Assembly (NCBI RefSeq): GCF_019923745.1
Contig: NZ_JAANOG010000002.1
Coordinates: 186,001-250,000 of the forward strand
Length of the DNA: 64,000 bases
Source of the DNA: Aquirufa aurantiipilula
GTDB lineage: Bacteria > Bacteroidota > Bacteroidia > Cytophagales > Spirosomataceae
Direction of reading: 5' to 3'
The first letter of the stretch is position 1. Each line of letters begins with the position of its first letter. The notes under the pieces were generated by a model. The model did not search any database, was not told the origin of the DNA, and saw only the letters and a program-made list of their open reading frames with translations. The translations under genes were made by a program, and so were the position numbers. This document shows, piece by piece, positions 46,658-54,596 of this stretch.

Positions 46658-47935
46658 TTATTTCCCCTTTTTCTGAGCGGCCATCCACTCCATGATACTC
46701 ACTGGTTTTCCATTTACTTTTACCAAGGATCCATCAAGGTCTGTTCTTGGTAAATTTTCGTGCAAGTAAACCCATGACCAGTGTCCATTGTATTGAAATC
46801 CTTTACCACCATAGAAGTTGGTAATATCATTCACATGCTCATAATAGGTAAAATGAACGTTTTTAGCTCCGGCAGCCACTAATCTTTTGTGAACGGGTAC
46901 TACCGTTAAGTCAGGGATGGTGGTGGCATCATCTTTGGAATGTACAAACCAAATGGGCACAGCTTTGATTTTTTGAATGTCAGCATCAGCAATGTATTCC
47001 GAGCGATAGGCCAAGGCAGAGATGTATCCTGCTGCAAAATAGTCTGGATAAAGTAAAATTAGTTTCAAGGCCATATAGCCTCCATTGGAGCAGCCTCCCA
47101 CATAGATTCGGTTTGGGTCAATATTGGAGTTAGACTTGACATAATCTTTGATCAAGGCCATTAAACCTTCATTGTAAACATCATTCTCTTTACCTTGAGT
47201 ACTAACTTTTTGGGCATTGTGCATCCATGCTCCAGGGCACTGTGGAGATAATACATAAGCTCCTTCGAAAATGGATTGAATAGCTTCTGAGGCATAATTG
47301 GCTGCTTTATTACCTAACAATGGAATAGTCGGATCAAATCCTCCTTCACCACCTCCATGTAACCAAATGATTAGTGGGGCTTTATCTTTTTTGACAGTCG
47401 GACTGAAAGTAGCGTAGGACATGGTTAATTGATCATTGAATTTATATTTTCCCGTCAGGTCAAATTGGTCAATTAAAGGCATGATTTTCCCAGTATTGTT
47501 ATCCCAAACTTGTTGAGTTTTTGCATGAATGATGGTTAATTGATAGTCGACCCAAACATTTCCTTTGCTTCTAAAATATTGAATGGGTGAACTGATGGCT
47601 AATTGGGGCCCAACGGATAATACCAAAGTAATGTTTTTACCCGTTTTCACTCGATTTCCTGTTGCATCGGAGACGTAGGCTCCTACAATTTCTCGTTTAC
47701 CTGTAGATTGATCATCAGGAATAGGGCCTGCGTAGGATTTCCGAGAGGCAAAAACAGAGAACTCGCTTGCTGAAACAATAGAAGTCGTATCAGATAATGT
47801 TAAAATCACCTTATTTACCCCTGCTCCCCAGTCAAATCCTTCCACTACTAGTTTGTAGGATCCAGTGGGTTTAGCATTACTAGTAAATGAAATCATGGCT
47901 AATAGGAGCGCAAAAATATACAGGCTTTTCTTCAT
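46658..47935 (-). CDS. Secreted EstA-type esterase (Ig-like domain plus PHB-depolymerase-like hydrolase)
   Basis: About 425 residues from MKKSLYIF; an earlier start eight codons upstream is less suitable. The signal peptide ends near SNAK. An N-terminal Ig-like domain (about 25-155, YKLVVEGFDWGAGVNKVIL) resembles that of EstA feruloyl/carboxyl esterases. The hydrolase domain has LIIWLHGGGEGG (about 185), VGGCSNGGYMAL (nucleophile Ser, about 280), VHSKDDATTIP (acid) and a C-terminal NGHWSWVYL His. Probably releases ester groups from plant-type polysaccharides. Monocistronic. Confidence 0.87.
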   Translation of the reverse strand: MKKSLYIFALLLAMISFTSNAKPTGSYKLVVEGFDWGAGVNKVILTLSDTTSIVSASEFSVFASRKSYAGPIPDDQSTGKREIVGAYVSDATGNRVKTGKNITLVLSVGPQLAISSPIQYFRSKGNVWVDYQLTIIHAKTQQVWDNNTGKIMPLIDQFDLTGKYKFNDQLTMSYATFSPTVKKDKAPLIIWLHGGGEGGFDPTIPLLGNKAANYASEAIQSIFEGAYVLSPQCPGAWMHNAQKVSTQGKENDVYNEGLMALIKDYVKSNSNIDPNRIYVGGCSNGGYMALKLILLYPDYFAAGYISALAYRSEYIADADIQKIKAVPIWFVHSKDDATTIPDLTVVPVHKRLVAAGAKNVHFTYYEHVNDITNFYGGKGFQYNGHWSWVYLHENLPRTDLDGSLVKVNGKPVSIMEWMAAQKKGK

Positions 47936-48127
47936 CTTTTGAGGTGTTTTTTTTGTCAATGTAGCTAATATTTGGAAAAAAATGGGCTTGCAAATCGTAT
48001 TAAAATATGATTTTATCCATTTTTTTGATTGATTTTGAGGTTCGAAGGGGAGATTACTTAGTCTGTAATCTGATATTCATTTATCTTGAAAACATATTTA
48101 CATTTGAAATCTTATATTGATTTACAT

Positions 48128-48574
48128 ATGAAAAAGCTCATTCAGATTATAGGCTATAGCTTCATTAGTTTACTGCTTGGAAAGTCGGATTTATTGGCAC
48201 AAGCTCCAGTGGATAGTCTTCATCAACCCATCATTCGGTTTTTTGATGGTTTTTCCCAGTTAAATACTGCTTTATTTCGAGAGAATACAACTCCTGATTT
48301 TGTACTCTTAGAAGCGGGTATGATTTGGACGAATGACACCTTGGTTAGTAAGGTTAAACCCAATCCTAATATGCTCTATGAAAGGAAAAATAGCTTTACC
48401 TTTTTGACCACAGAACAAAAAGGAGATATGGCATGGGTAAGCTATTGGAACCAAGCAGTAATTCGTCGGGGTGATCAAATCCGCAATGCTCGCTGGCTGG
48501 AAAGTGTCGTTTTGGTGAATCAATCCGGTCGTTGGAAAATCCGAATGATGCATTCCACTCCTATGAATAAATGA
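48128..48574 (+). CDS. Secreted SnoaL/DUF4440-like protein
   Basis: About 148 residues from MKKLIQIIGYS; an upstream start would add a polar 14-residue extension before the signal. The signal peptide ends near LLAQ (about 25). The remainder has the cone-shaped NTF2-like pattern: helix with FFDGFSQLNTALFRENTTPDFVLLEAG, then strands GDMAWVSYWNQAVI and ARWLESVVLVNQSGRWKIRMMHST. This is a common fold with no certain function. Monocistronic. Confidence 0.75.
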   Translation: MKKLIQIIGYSFISLLLGKSDLLAQAPVDSLHQPIIRFFDGFSQLNTALFRENTTPDFVLLEAGMIWTNDTLVSKVKPNPNMLYERKNSFTFLTTEQKGDMAWVSYWNQAVIRRGDQIRNARWLESVVLVNQSGRWKIRMMHSTPMNK

Positions 48575-48579
48575 TAAAG

Positions 48580-48601
48580 GCATTAATCATTGTATTAATG
48601 C
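48580..48601. terminator. Possible AT-rich hairpin
   Basis: GCATTAAT / ATTAATGC around CATTGT, 5 bases after the SnoaL-like gene stop. It lacks a proper T-tract, so termination is uncertain. Confidence 0.35.
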
Positions 48602-48690
48602 ATTTAATAGATGAAAATTTAAACCTTTTCTCTTGGCTCTAGTTTGGTCTTTGATTCATTTATTATTAGTTCAATTCTCGTGACTAGTTT

Positions 48691-48828
48691 ATGCAAGGAA
48701 TTAAAAAACAGCATTTACCCTTTAAAACTTGTCCTGTTTGTTCCAGACCATTTTCTTGGCGTAAAAAATGGGAACGAGATTGGGATAAAATCATCTATTG
48801 CAGTGAAAAGTGTCGAAGAAATAAATAA
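48691..48828 (+). CDS. DUF2256 zinc-ribbon-like mini-protein
   Basis: A 45-residue protein from the ATG at 48691 ([17 protein letters not shown], then [14 protein letters not shown], ending [10 protein letters not shown]). The Cys pairs C14-x2-C17 and C37-x3-C41 and the [10 protein letters not shown] core match the DUF2256 family, which often neighbours photolyase/cryptochrome genes. Its 3' end overlaps the next gene by 26 bases in a different frame. A longer open frame runs through the same DNA in another phase, but its N-terminal part shows no family features. The role is unknown; zinc binding is inferred from the Cys pattern. Confidence 0.88.
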   Translation: MQGIKKQHLPFKTCPVCSRPFSWRKKWERDWDKIIYCSEKCRRNK

Positions 48829-49096
48829 GCTAACAGAAGAAGATAAGGACCGAATCATACAAATGGCTTGGGAAGATCGTACGCCATTTGAAGCCATTGA
48901 GTTTCAGTTTGGGCTAAAAGAAAAAGCAGTCATTGAATTCATGCGAATGAATAGTAAAAAATCGAGCTTTCAAATGTGGCGCAAAAGAATGTCTGGAAGA
49001 AACACCAAACATCTGTTAAAAAGAGTGAGCTTAGATCCTCGTTTTAAGTGTAATCTACAGCGCAGCATCAGCCTGAATAAAATCAGCAAACGTTAA
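48803..49096 (+). CDS. TIGR03643-family protein
   Basis: About 97 residues. The family core is [20 protein letters not shown], then [12 protein letters not shown] and [17 protein letters not shown], a helix-turn-helix-like arrangement. I place the start at GTG 48803 because no ATG lies before the core and this gives [15 protein letters not shown], close to the family's usual N-terminus. The start overlaps the end of the DUF2256 gene by 26 bases. Its stop TAA overlaps the ATG of the following photolyase-like gene by one base (TAATG), so the three genes are translationally coupled. The function is unknown. Confidence 0.82.
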   Translation: MKSVEEINKLTEEDKDRIIQMAWEDRTPFEAIEFQFGLKEKAVIEFMRMNSKKSSFQMWRKRMSGRNTKHLLKRVSLDPRFKCNLQRSISLNKISKR

Positions 49097-50178
49097 TGGA
49101 ATTCCCAAGAAGTCTAGAAGCTGTATATCAACGAATCGACAGCTTTGATCCACTGCATTATGCTCGCAGCAGGAATTTTGTGGACGGAGGTGTTTCTTAC
49201 CTCTCTCCTTATTTATCTCGTGGATTTATTACGCTTCCAGATGTCATTGCTCGATTGAAAAACCGAGGCTTTAGCTTTTCTGAAATGGAGAAATTCATTC
49301 AAGAATTAGCTTGGCGCGAGTATTATACCAAAACCTGGTTTCGACTCGGTGATGGTATTTTTCAAGATATCCGACAACCTCAACAAGAAGTAGTGCACCA
49401 TGGAATTCCTGAGGCTATTTTTCATGCCCAAACAGGAATTGATGCCATCGACGAGCATTTGACTTCTTTTTTCTCTTCTGGTTATTTACACAACCACCTT
49501 CGGATGTATATCGCTTCTCTTGCTTGCAACGTGGCTCATTATCATTGGTCAGGTCCTGCTGCTTGGCTGTACTATCATTTGTTGGATGGTGATTTGGCTA
49601 GTAATGCACTTAGTTGGCAATGGTGCGCAGCTACTTTTAGTAATAAGCCCTATTTTGCTAATCAAGAAAACATCAATCATTATACCCATAGTGAACAAAG
49701 AAATACCTTGTTAGATTGTAGTTATGAGGAGCTACCTCATTTATCTGTTCCCGACAGATTTAAAGAGCAGATTGACTTTACCCCACCTGAACCGAATATC
49801 CCATTTGAAGTTCCTCGAATACATACAGATCTACCAACATTCGTGTTTTCACATTATACCTTAGATCCACATTTTCATGCAGGGGAGGTGGGAAATCGAA
49901 TTTTGGTTATGGAGCCTTCTCATTTCAAGCGCTTCCCGATGTCGCCGCATTCTATCCAATTCATACTAGATTTAGCAAGTCAGATTCCTAATTTGCAGGT
50001 ATTTTATGGTGAATATGCTGATTTAGGCTGTCGAGGTATTTTTCGAGATCATCCTATTCTTTCGCATTGGGAAGGTACTAGAGAAGCTTATCCTTTCCTT
50101 GCTCCTGATTTAATAGGTGATTTTCCTAGCTTTTTTTCCTACTGGAATCCTCTCAAGAAACGCTTGGAAAAAGAGTAG
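49096..50178 (+). CDS. Photolyase/cryptochrome-like FAD protein with permuted domain order
   Basis: A 360-residue protein. Residues 1 to about 225 are the FAD-binding helical domain of the photolyase family, normally C-terminal: SYLSPYLSRGFIT, FIQELAWREYY, HNHLRMYIAS (132-141) and DGDLASNALSWQWCAAT (164-180). Residues about 245-345 resemble the N-terminal Rossmann/antenna domain, with VGNRILVMEPSHFKRFPMSP, a helix and LQVFYGEYADL. The domain order is therefore reversed compared with classical photolyases. Third gene of the coupled trio. DNA repair or light sensing is possible. Its 3' end overlaps the convergent photolyase-related gene by 26 bases. Confidence 0.85.
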   Translation: MEFPRSLEAVYQRIDSFDPLHYARSRNFVDGGVSYLSPYLSRGFITLPDVIARLKNRGFSFSEMEKFIQELAWREYYTKTWFRLGDGIFQDIRQPQQEVVHHGIPEAIFHAQTGIDAIDEHLTSFFSSGYLHNHLRMYIASLACNVAHYHWSGPAAWLYYHLLDGDLASNALSWQWCAATFSNKPYFANQENINHYTHSEQRNTLLDCSYEELPHLSVPDRFKEQIDFTPPEPNIPFEVPRIHTDLPTFVFSHYTLDPHFHAGEVGNRILVMEPSHFKRFPMSPHSIQFILDLASQIPNLQVFYGEYADLGCRGIFRDHPILSHWEGTREAYPFLAPDLIGDFPSFFSYWNPLKKRLEKE

Positions 50179-51622
50179 CTAGGTAATTCTCTGCATGTAG
50201 CAAATGTGATTCTTTCTTGTCGGAAGGCATTTTGTCCCAAGTACTTATAAGCATGGCCCATCTAGGGTTTTTGGAAAAAGTGGCTCGCTGCTTATCTAGA
50301 AAACGCCAAAATAATCCATCCCAAACGGCTTGCCAAGGTCCTTTTTTATAATCGCTCATTTTTAAAATATAATTAGAGCCACAGATATAGGGTTTGGTAG
50401 TCATTAAGCCCCCATCGCTGAATTGAGACATGCCATAAACATTGGGAACCATGACCCAATCGTAGGCATCTATGTACATTTCCATGAACCATTGATATAC
50501 AGCATTAGGTTTAATTTCACAAAGCAGCATGAAATTCCCCAGAATCATCAAGCGTTCAATATGGTGTGAATAACCTGTTTTTAGTAGTTTTCGAATGGTC
50601 ATATCTACGGGTTCAATTCCCGTAGAGGCGGTGTAAAATGCTTCCGGCATCTCCTTGGTAAATTGCCAATAATTCGAAGTTCTCTGTTGTGTACCAATTT
50701 TTTGATAAAGCAATTGAACAAATTCTCGCCAACCTATGATTTGTCGGATAAAACCTTCTAAACTATTCAAAGGTGCCTGTGCTTGAGCAATTTTTGAAAT
50801 GATTTTAGCAGGGTTCAATAACCCTACGTTGATCAATGGACTTAGTACACTGTGAAACAAGGTAGATTCTTGTGCTATGATGGCATCTTCATAAGCACCA
50901 AAATGAGTAAGTCGGTCATGTATAAATTGGTCCAAGGCCATTTCAGCATCGGCATGTGTGCATGGATAATAGCTTCCTGGAAAAGGTTTCTCTAAGGTTC
51001 CTGGGTTATTAGGATAATGGGTTTGTACATATCGACTAGCCTCTTCCATGTATTGATTTCCTGTAAGATCAGGGAATGGTTGGGGAATGAAGGTGTTTTT
51101 GGGTATTTTTTTTCGGTTTTCAGTATCAAATGACCATTGACCACCCAAGGGGTTTTGTTGATCATCTATCAGAATGTGAAGATTTTTTCTTTGTTGAATA
51201 TAAAAAGCTGTTTGAAAATAGGTTTTTTTGTTGCCCAAAATTTGAATATCGTGATTTAAGAAATTTGGACTTGGAATTTTGTTCTTGGGAACTCGGCAGA
51301 CACGTTGTATTCTTCTTTCTAGCAAATAATCATGGGTATCAAAATAGCTTAGTTCGCTTAAGCCTTCCTGTTGCAAGGATGATATAAGCTCAATAACATC
51401 AGATTTTGGATCTTGAGCTTCAATATAACATACCTGGAAACCTTGTTGAGTTAATACATTAGCAAAATACTGGAGGCTAGCCCGGTGGAATAAAAGCTTT
51501 TGTTTATGGAAATTGTATTGTTTAAAATATAAATCTGACTCAATCAGGTAACATGTTTGATCTTTGGGTAGATCCAAAGCTTCTTCAAATAATTGATGGG
51601 GAAAAATGAGGAATGCTTTCAT
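50153..51622 (-). CDS. DPRP/cryptochrome-photolyase family protein lacking most FeS-cluster cysteines
   Basis: A 489-residue protein of the deoxyribodipyrimidine photolyase-related (FeS-BCP/PhrB-like) family. N-terminal Rossmann domain (FLIFPHQLFEE), helical FAD domain with GWREFVQLLY, HHIERLMILGNFMLLCEI and VPNVYGMSQFSDGGLMTTKPYICG. Characterised (6-4) photolyases of this family hold a [4Fe-4S] cluster through four Cys. Only the first (LLCEI) is kept here. The CxxC after the KMSDY segment is KKGP and the later CPFN is replaced by WDGL. Its stop region overlaps the permuted photolyase gene on the other strand. Confidence 0.88.
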   Translation of the reverse strand: MKAFLIFPHQLFEEALDLPKDQTCYLIESDLYFKQYNFHKQKLLFHRASLQYFANVLTQQGFQVCYIEAQDPKSDVIELISSLQQEGLSELSYFDTHDYLLERRIQRVCRVPKNKIPSPNFLNHDIQILGNKKTYFQTAFYIQQRKNLHILIDDQQNPLGGQWSFDTENRKKIPKNTFIPQPFPDLTGNQYMEEASRYVQTHYPNNPGTLEKPFPGSYYPCTHADAEMALDQFIHDRLTHFGAYEDAIIAQESTLFHSVLSPLINVGLLNPAKIISKIAQAQAPLNSLEGFIRQIIGWREFVQLLYQKIGTQQRTSNYWQFTKEMPEAFYTASTGIEPVDMTIRKLLKTGYSHHIERLMILGNFMLLCEIKPNAVYQWFMEMYIDAYDWVMVPNVYGMSQFSDGGLMTTKPYICGSNYILKMSDYKKGPWQAVWDGLFWRFLDKQRATFSKNPRWAMLISTWDKMPSDKKESHLLHAENYLATLFPSVS

Positions 51623-51729
51623 GTATATTGATATCTCTTTGGATTAACTACCTGTGAATGTATATGTTTTAGCAAGTCGATAGAAAGGTATATGATTTGG
51701 TCTTTTTCAAAACAGTCGTGCTAAATAAA

Positions 51730-51754
51730 AAACCCCATCAGTAAGATGGGGTTT
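51730..51754 (-). terminator. Intrinsic terminator of the small secreted-protein operon
   Basis: AAACCCCATC / GATGGGGTTT around AGTAA. On the minus strand TTTTATTTAG follows. It is located 30 bases after the stop of the 241-residue protein gene. Confidence 0.88.
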
Positions 51755-51783
51755 GGATTAAAAATAGAACAGGGAGTAGAAGA

Positions 51784-52509
51784 TTATTTAGAGGATAGAT
51801 CAGGTTGTAAAGTCATGAATACCGTTTCATTTTCAACCACATAATTTCGCATGATGGCAATGTCTTTTTCATAGGCACCTTTTCCATAAATCTCATCATA
51901 AGCATTTTTTAATTTAGGGGCTTCATCTAATTCCTTCCATCCATTGGGGAATCGGCGGGAGAAAATCAAACGATTAATACCAGAGGTTTGGTAAGTAGCT
52001 ACTTTGATACCAGCCTTATCCCAGGCTTTAGGTAAGCGCTTAATGACATCCCAAAATTCTTGTGCAGGAGCATATTTTAAAGTCAAGATATTGGATCGGA
52101 TTTTGGAGGAACGTTCGCTGGGGCTTGAATTACTGTAGTCTGCTTGATAGCTAATGATTTCACCACCTGTTACTCCCACTAAGTAGGGAGAAACATTTAA
52201 ATAAAAATCATTGGAAGCCTCTGTGTTGCTTGGTAAATTACTCAACTCATCTCGTTGAGCCCAGGATGTTCCAATATTGTACAATGCCATTACTTCATTG
52301 TGGTGGCTGCCACCTATCAAATTGAATACCGCCCAAGCATAAGGTGTCCCTAACTTGCGAAATTTGGCTACGTGGTTTTTTAAAGCTTCATTGAATGCAG
52401 CTCGTTGTCCAGGCTTAACTTTGTAATACATGATATTGGCAGTGCTGGCTTGCCCTAATAAGCCTGTGTTCATCAAACAAAGGACCAGCAATAGTAGGAT
52501 CTTCTTCAT
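51784..52509 (-). CDS. Secreted protein of unknown function, dimeric alpha/beta-barrel-like
   Basis: A 241-residue exported protein with a signal peptide ending near LLGQ (residue 20). Two halves each look like a ferredoxin-type alpha/beta module: NIMYYKVKPGQRAAFNEALKN (about 25-45) and NILTLKYAPAQEFWDVIKRL (about 139-160). This suggests a duplicated stress-response/NIPSNAP-like barrel. No active-site motif is recognised. It lies 19 bases downstream of the SnoaL-like lipoprotein gene, forming an operon next to the divergent AraC-type regulator. Confidence 0.7.
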   Translation of the reverse strand: MKKILLLLVLCLMNTGLLGQASTANIMYYKVKPGQRAAFNEALKNHVAKFRKLGTPYAWAVFNLIGGSHHNEVMALYNIGTSWAQRDELSNLPSNTEASNDFYLNVSPYLVGVTGGEIISYQADYSNSSPSERSSKIRSNILTLKYAPAQEFWDVIKRLPKAWDKAGIKVATYQTSGINRLIFSRRFPNGWKELDEAPKLKNAYDEIYGKGAYEKDIAIMRNYVVENETVFMTLQPDLSSK

Positions 52510-52528
52510 TTTTTTATTTGTTTTTGTT

Positions 52529-53044
52529 TTATTTCGCTTTCATTAATTCTTCAAAAGGTTTGGTATCATAGACATCCCATTCCTCCACAATTTTTCCATC
52601 CTTGATGGCACAAACTTGTTGTAAAAGCACATCTTTTGATTCCTTTCCATTGTTAAGATTCATGATGATATAAGCAATCACAAAGTTCTTGACCCCTTTC
52701 GGATTCGGTTCATCGTTGATGGTTTCCCATAATGCCCCATATTTTTTAATGGTCGGTTTAATGTGAGCAGCATTCAGTTGGGCTAGATTTTGTAAGCTTT
52801 GTCCTACCGTTAATTTCATCAAGTTGTCATTAATGGTATCCTTTGGACTGGAATACATGGCTCTCATGGCTGCAGTATCAAAGGCAATGGCTAAATCATT
52901 GAATTTCTTTACCATGTCAATGTTTTCTGACGTAATCACCGTGTAGCCATTTTGGTTAGGCATTTTAGGAGAATTTGCTTCTTCTTTTTTAGCGCATGCC
53001 AGTAGAATGGATGAAGCCAAGAGGAGATAAATAATTTTATTCAT
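52529..53044 (-). CDS. SnoaL/NTF2-like lipoprotein
   Basis: A 171-residue lipoprotein with lipobox LLAC (Cys17). The mature part resembles NTF2/SnoaL-like folds: VKKFNDLAIAFDTAAMRAMYS, then GYT-rich strands and QVCAIKDGKIVEEWDVYDTKPFEELM at the end. That closing motif is frequent in ketosteroid-isomerase-like proteins of Bacteroidota. The ligand is unknown. First gene of a two-gene operon; the start is 140 bases from the divergent AraC-type regulator, which may control it. Confidence 0.78.
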   Translation of the reverse strand: MNKIIYLLLASSILLACAKKEEANSPKMPNQNGYTVITSENIDMVKKFNDLAIAFDTAAMRAMYSSPKDTINDNLMKLTVGQSLQNLAQLNAAHIKPTIKKYGALWETINDEPNPKGVKNFVIAYIIMNLNNGKESKDVLLQQVCAIKDGKIVEEWDVYDTKPFEELMKAK

Positions 53045-53184
53045 AGGTATATAGTGTTTGGTTGACAGTTGAAAATTAGGATACCGAATTGGGTATTAAT
53101 AAAAAAACAGCATAGATTTTGTCTTGTTTTATCTATTTTTTGTCCATATTTATACATCAATCGTTTTATTCGAGCCCTAGTGAT

Positions 53185-54351
53185 ATGTTTGACTTTGTCC
53201 CCTATTTGTCATTTTTGACAAGCGGAATAGGTGTATTATTTTCGGTTTATTTGTTTTTGCGCTTTAGAACTTATCCCAAGGTCTATTGGCTCATTTTGCT
53301 TATTTTCTCCTTAGTTTTTTTGGAGTTTTATATTTTCGCTCTGACATCCAAGCAAATTTATCAGATGCTTTTCTTGTTACGTGTACCCAATATCGTTAGG
53401 GCATTTGTGCCCACGTTGCTGTACTTTTATGTTTGGACTATGTTACATCCAAAGCAAAAATGGAAGTCCTATCAATACCTACATTTTTTATTTCCTTTGG
53501 TTATTTTGATAGGGGTTATGCCAGACATTTTGATGTCGGCTTCCGAGAAAAGGGCTATAATTGATGGGTATTATGAGCACAATAATTTCCTTCTGAAAAA
53601 GCCCGCTGGCTGGATTCCTCCAGGGATGGTACAACCAGTTTCCATATTGTTTGGTATCAGTTATGGCATTTACTGTTTGTGGATGATTTATCAATCAAAA
53701 AAGAGATATGCATCACCATTTGCGTTCATTAATAAGCAATCCTTGATATGGTTACAATTGCTTTCAGCTGCAGTAATGCTGTATTTTTTACTGCAATTTT
53801 ATCAATATCTCACGCTAGTATTGGGCTATTCATTTGATCCTCCATCTCAAATTTTCAAATGTACTATTGCCATTTCGCTTTTTACTTATTTCATGAGTTC
53901 GCCCAATGTGCAAGAAAACATGGATGGCTGCATCATTCCGAATAAGCATGAAAACGAAACGATAGTCCCTCCAATGGAAAAAATTTGTCCTCAAATTTTG
54001 CCCAATTACCAGCAGGATGAAACAATCCAGCAAACGGATCGGCTGATGAAGGAGTCGTATTGTTATTTAAACCCTGAATGTGACTTGACCAAGATGGCAA
54101 AAATGGTGGATCAGAATCCACTGAAATTTTCTAAGTACATTAAAACGTATTATGGAATCAGTTTTGTGGAGTTTTTGAATCGACTAAAGATCCATTATTT
54201 TTTAACGCATGTTGACCATGTGGATCAGTTTACCTTAGAAACGTATATATACCAGAGTGGTTTTGCGAATCGCTCCACTTTTTATGTTGCCTTTAAAAAA
54301 TATGTCGGCGTAAATCCCAGCTTTTACTTGAAAGAATTAAAAGGAAAATAA
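53185..54351 (+). CDS. Membrane-anchored AraC-type transcriptional regulator
   Basis: About 388 residues from MFDFVPYLSF; a TTG 22 codons upstream is an unlikely start. Roughly seven membrane helices (about 1-240) precede a linker and a C-terminal AraC helix-turn-helix domain (about 285-388: LTKMAKMVDQNPLKFSKYIK, then TYIYQSGFANRSTFYVAFKKYVGVNPSFYLK). It has the same architecture as the regulator at 19.3-20.5 kb but a different sequence. Divergent from the two-gene secreted-protein operon, which is a candidate target. Confidence 0.88.
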   Translation: MFDFVPYLSFLTSGIGVLFSVYLFLRFRTYPKVYWLILLIFSLVFLEFYIFALTSKQIYQMLFLLRVPNIVRAFVPTLLYFYVWTMLHPKQKWKSYQYLHFLFPLVILIGVMPDILMSASEKRAIIDGYYEHNNFLLKKPAGWIPPGMVQPVSILFGISYGIYCLWMIYQSKKRYASPFAFINKQSLIWLQLLSAAVMLYFLLQFYQYLTLVLGYSFDPPSQIFKCTIAISLFTYFMSSPNVQENMDGCIIPNKHENETIVPPMEKICPQILPNYQQDETIQQTDRLMKESYCYLNPECDLTKMAKMVDQNPLKFSKYIKTYYGISFVEFLNRLKIHYFLTHVDHVDQFTLETYIYQSGFANRSTFYVAFKKYVGVNPSFYLKELKGK

Positions 54352-54375
54352 AGGTAAAAAAATTAGAAGTCTGAA

Positions 54376-54579
54376 TCATTTAAAGCGAACAGAGTCAATC
54401 ATCAAACACAAACCTGCTTGAAATACGACTAAAGCTCCAGTTCCATACCAAAACCATTCACCACCCTGCATTTTACAAATTCCTGCATCAATGGCCATGG
54501 ACAGTCCCGAACCTGTTAGTAGGAGCCCTGAAACGGATTGTATGAGCCACCTAAATATTGATTTTTTGCTGCTATTCAT
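54376..54579 (-). CDS. Small two-helix membrane protein
   Basis: A 67-residue protein with a basic N-terminus (MNSSKKSIFRW) and two hydrophobic helices (about 12-30 and 43-60) around a short GICKMQGGEWFWYG loop. It is not a shadow of another gene: it stands alone between the regulator and the xylanase, whose stop lies 17 bases upstream on the same strand. It is probably co-transcribed with the xylanase. No family is recognised and the function is unknown. Confidence 0.6.
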   Translation of the reverse strand: MNSSKKSIFRWLIQSVSGLLLTGSGLSMAIDAGICKMQGGEWFWYGTGALVVFQAGLCLMIDSVRFK

Positions 54580-54596
54580 CTGTTACCTGTAAGTTT

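Noticed and set aside
48644-49096. A single 150-codon gene covering the TIGR03643 region
   Set aside because: Only the part from about 48803 matches the family. The upstream part is an out-of-frame reading of the DUF2256 gene and has no family features.
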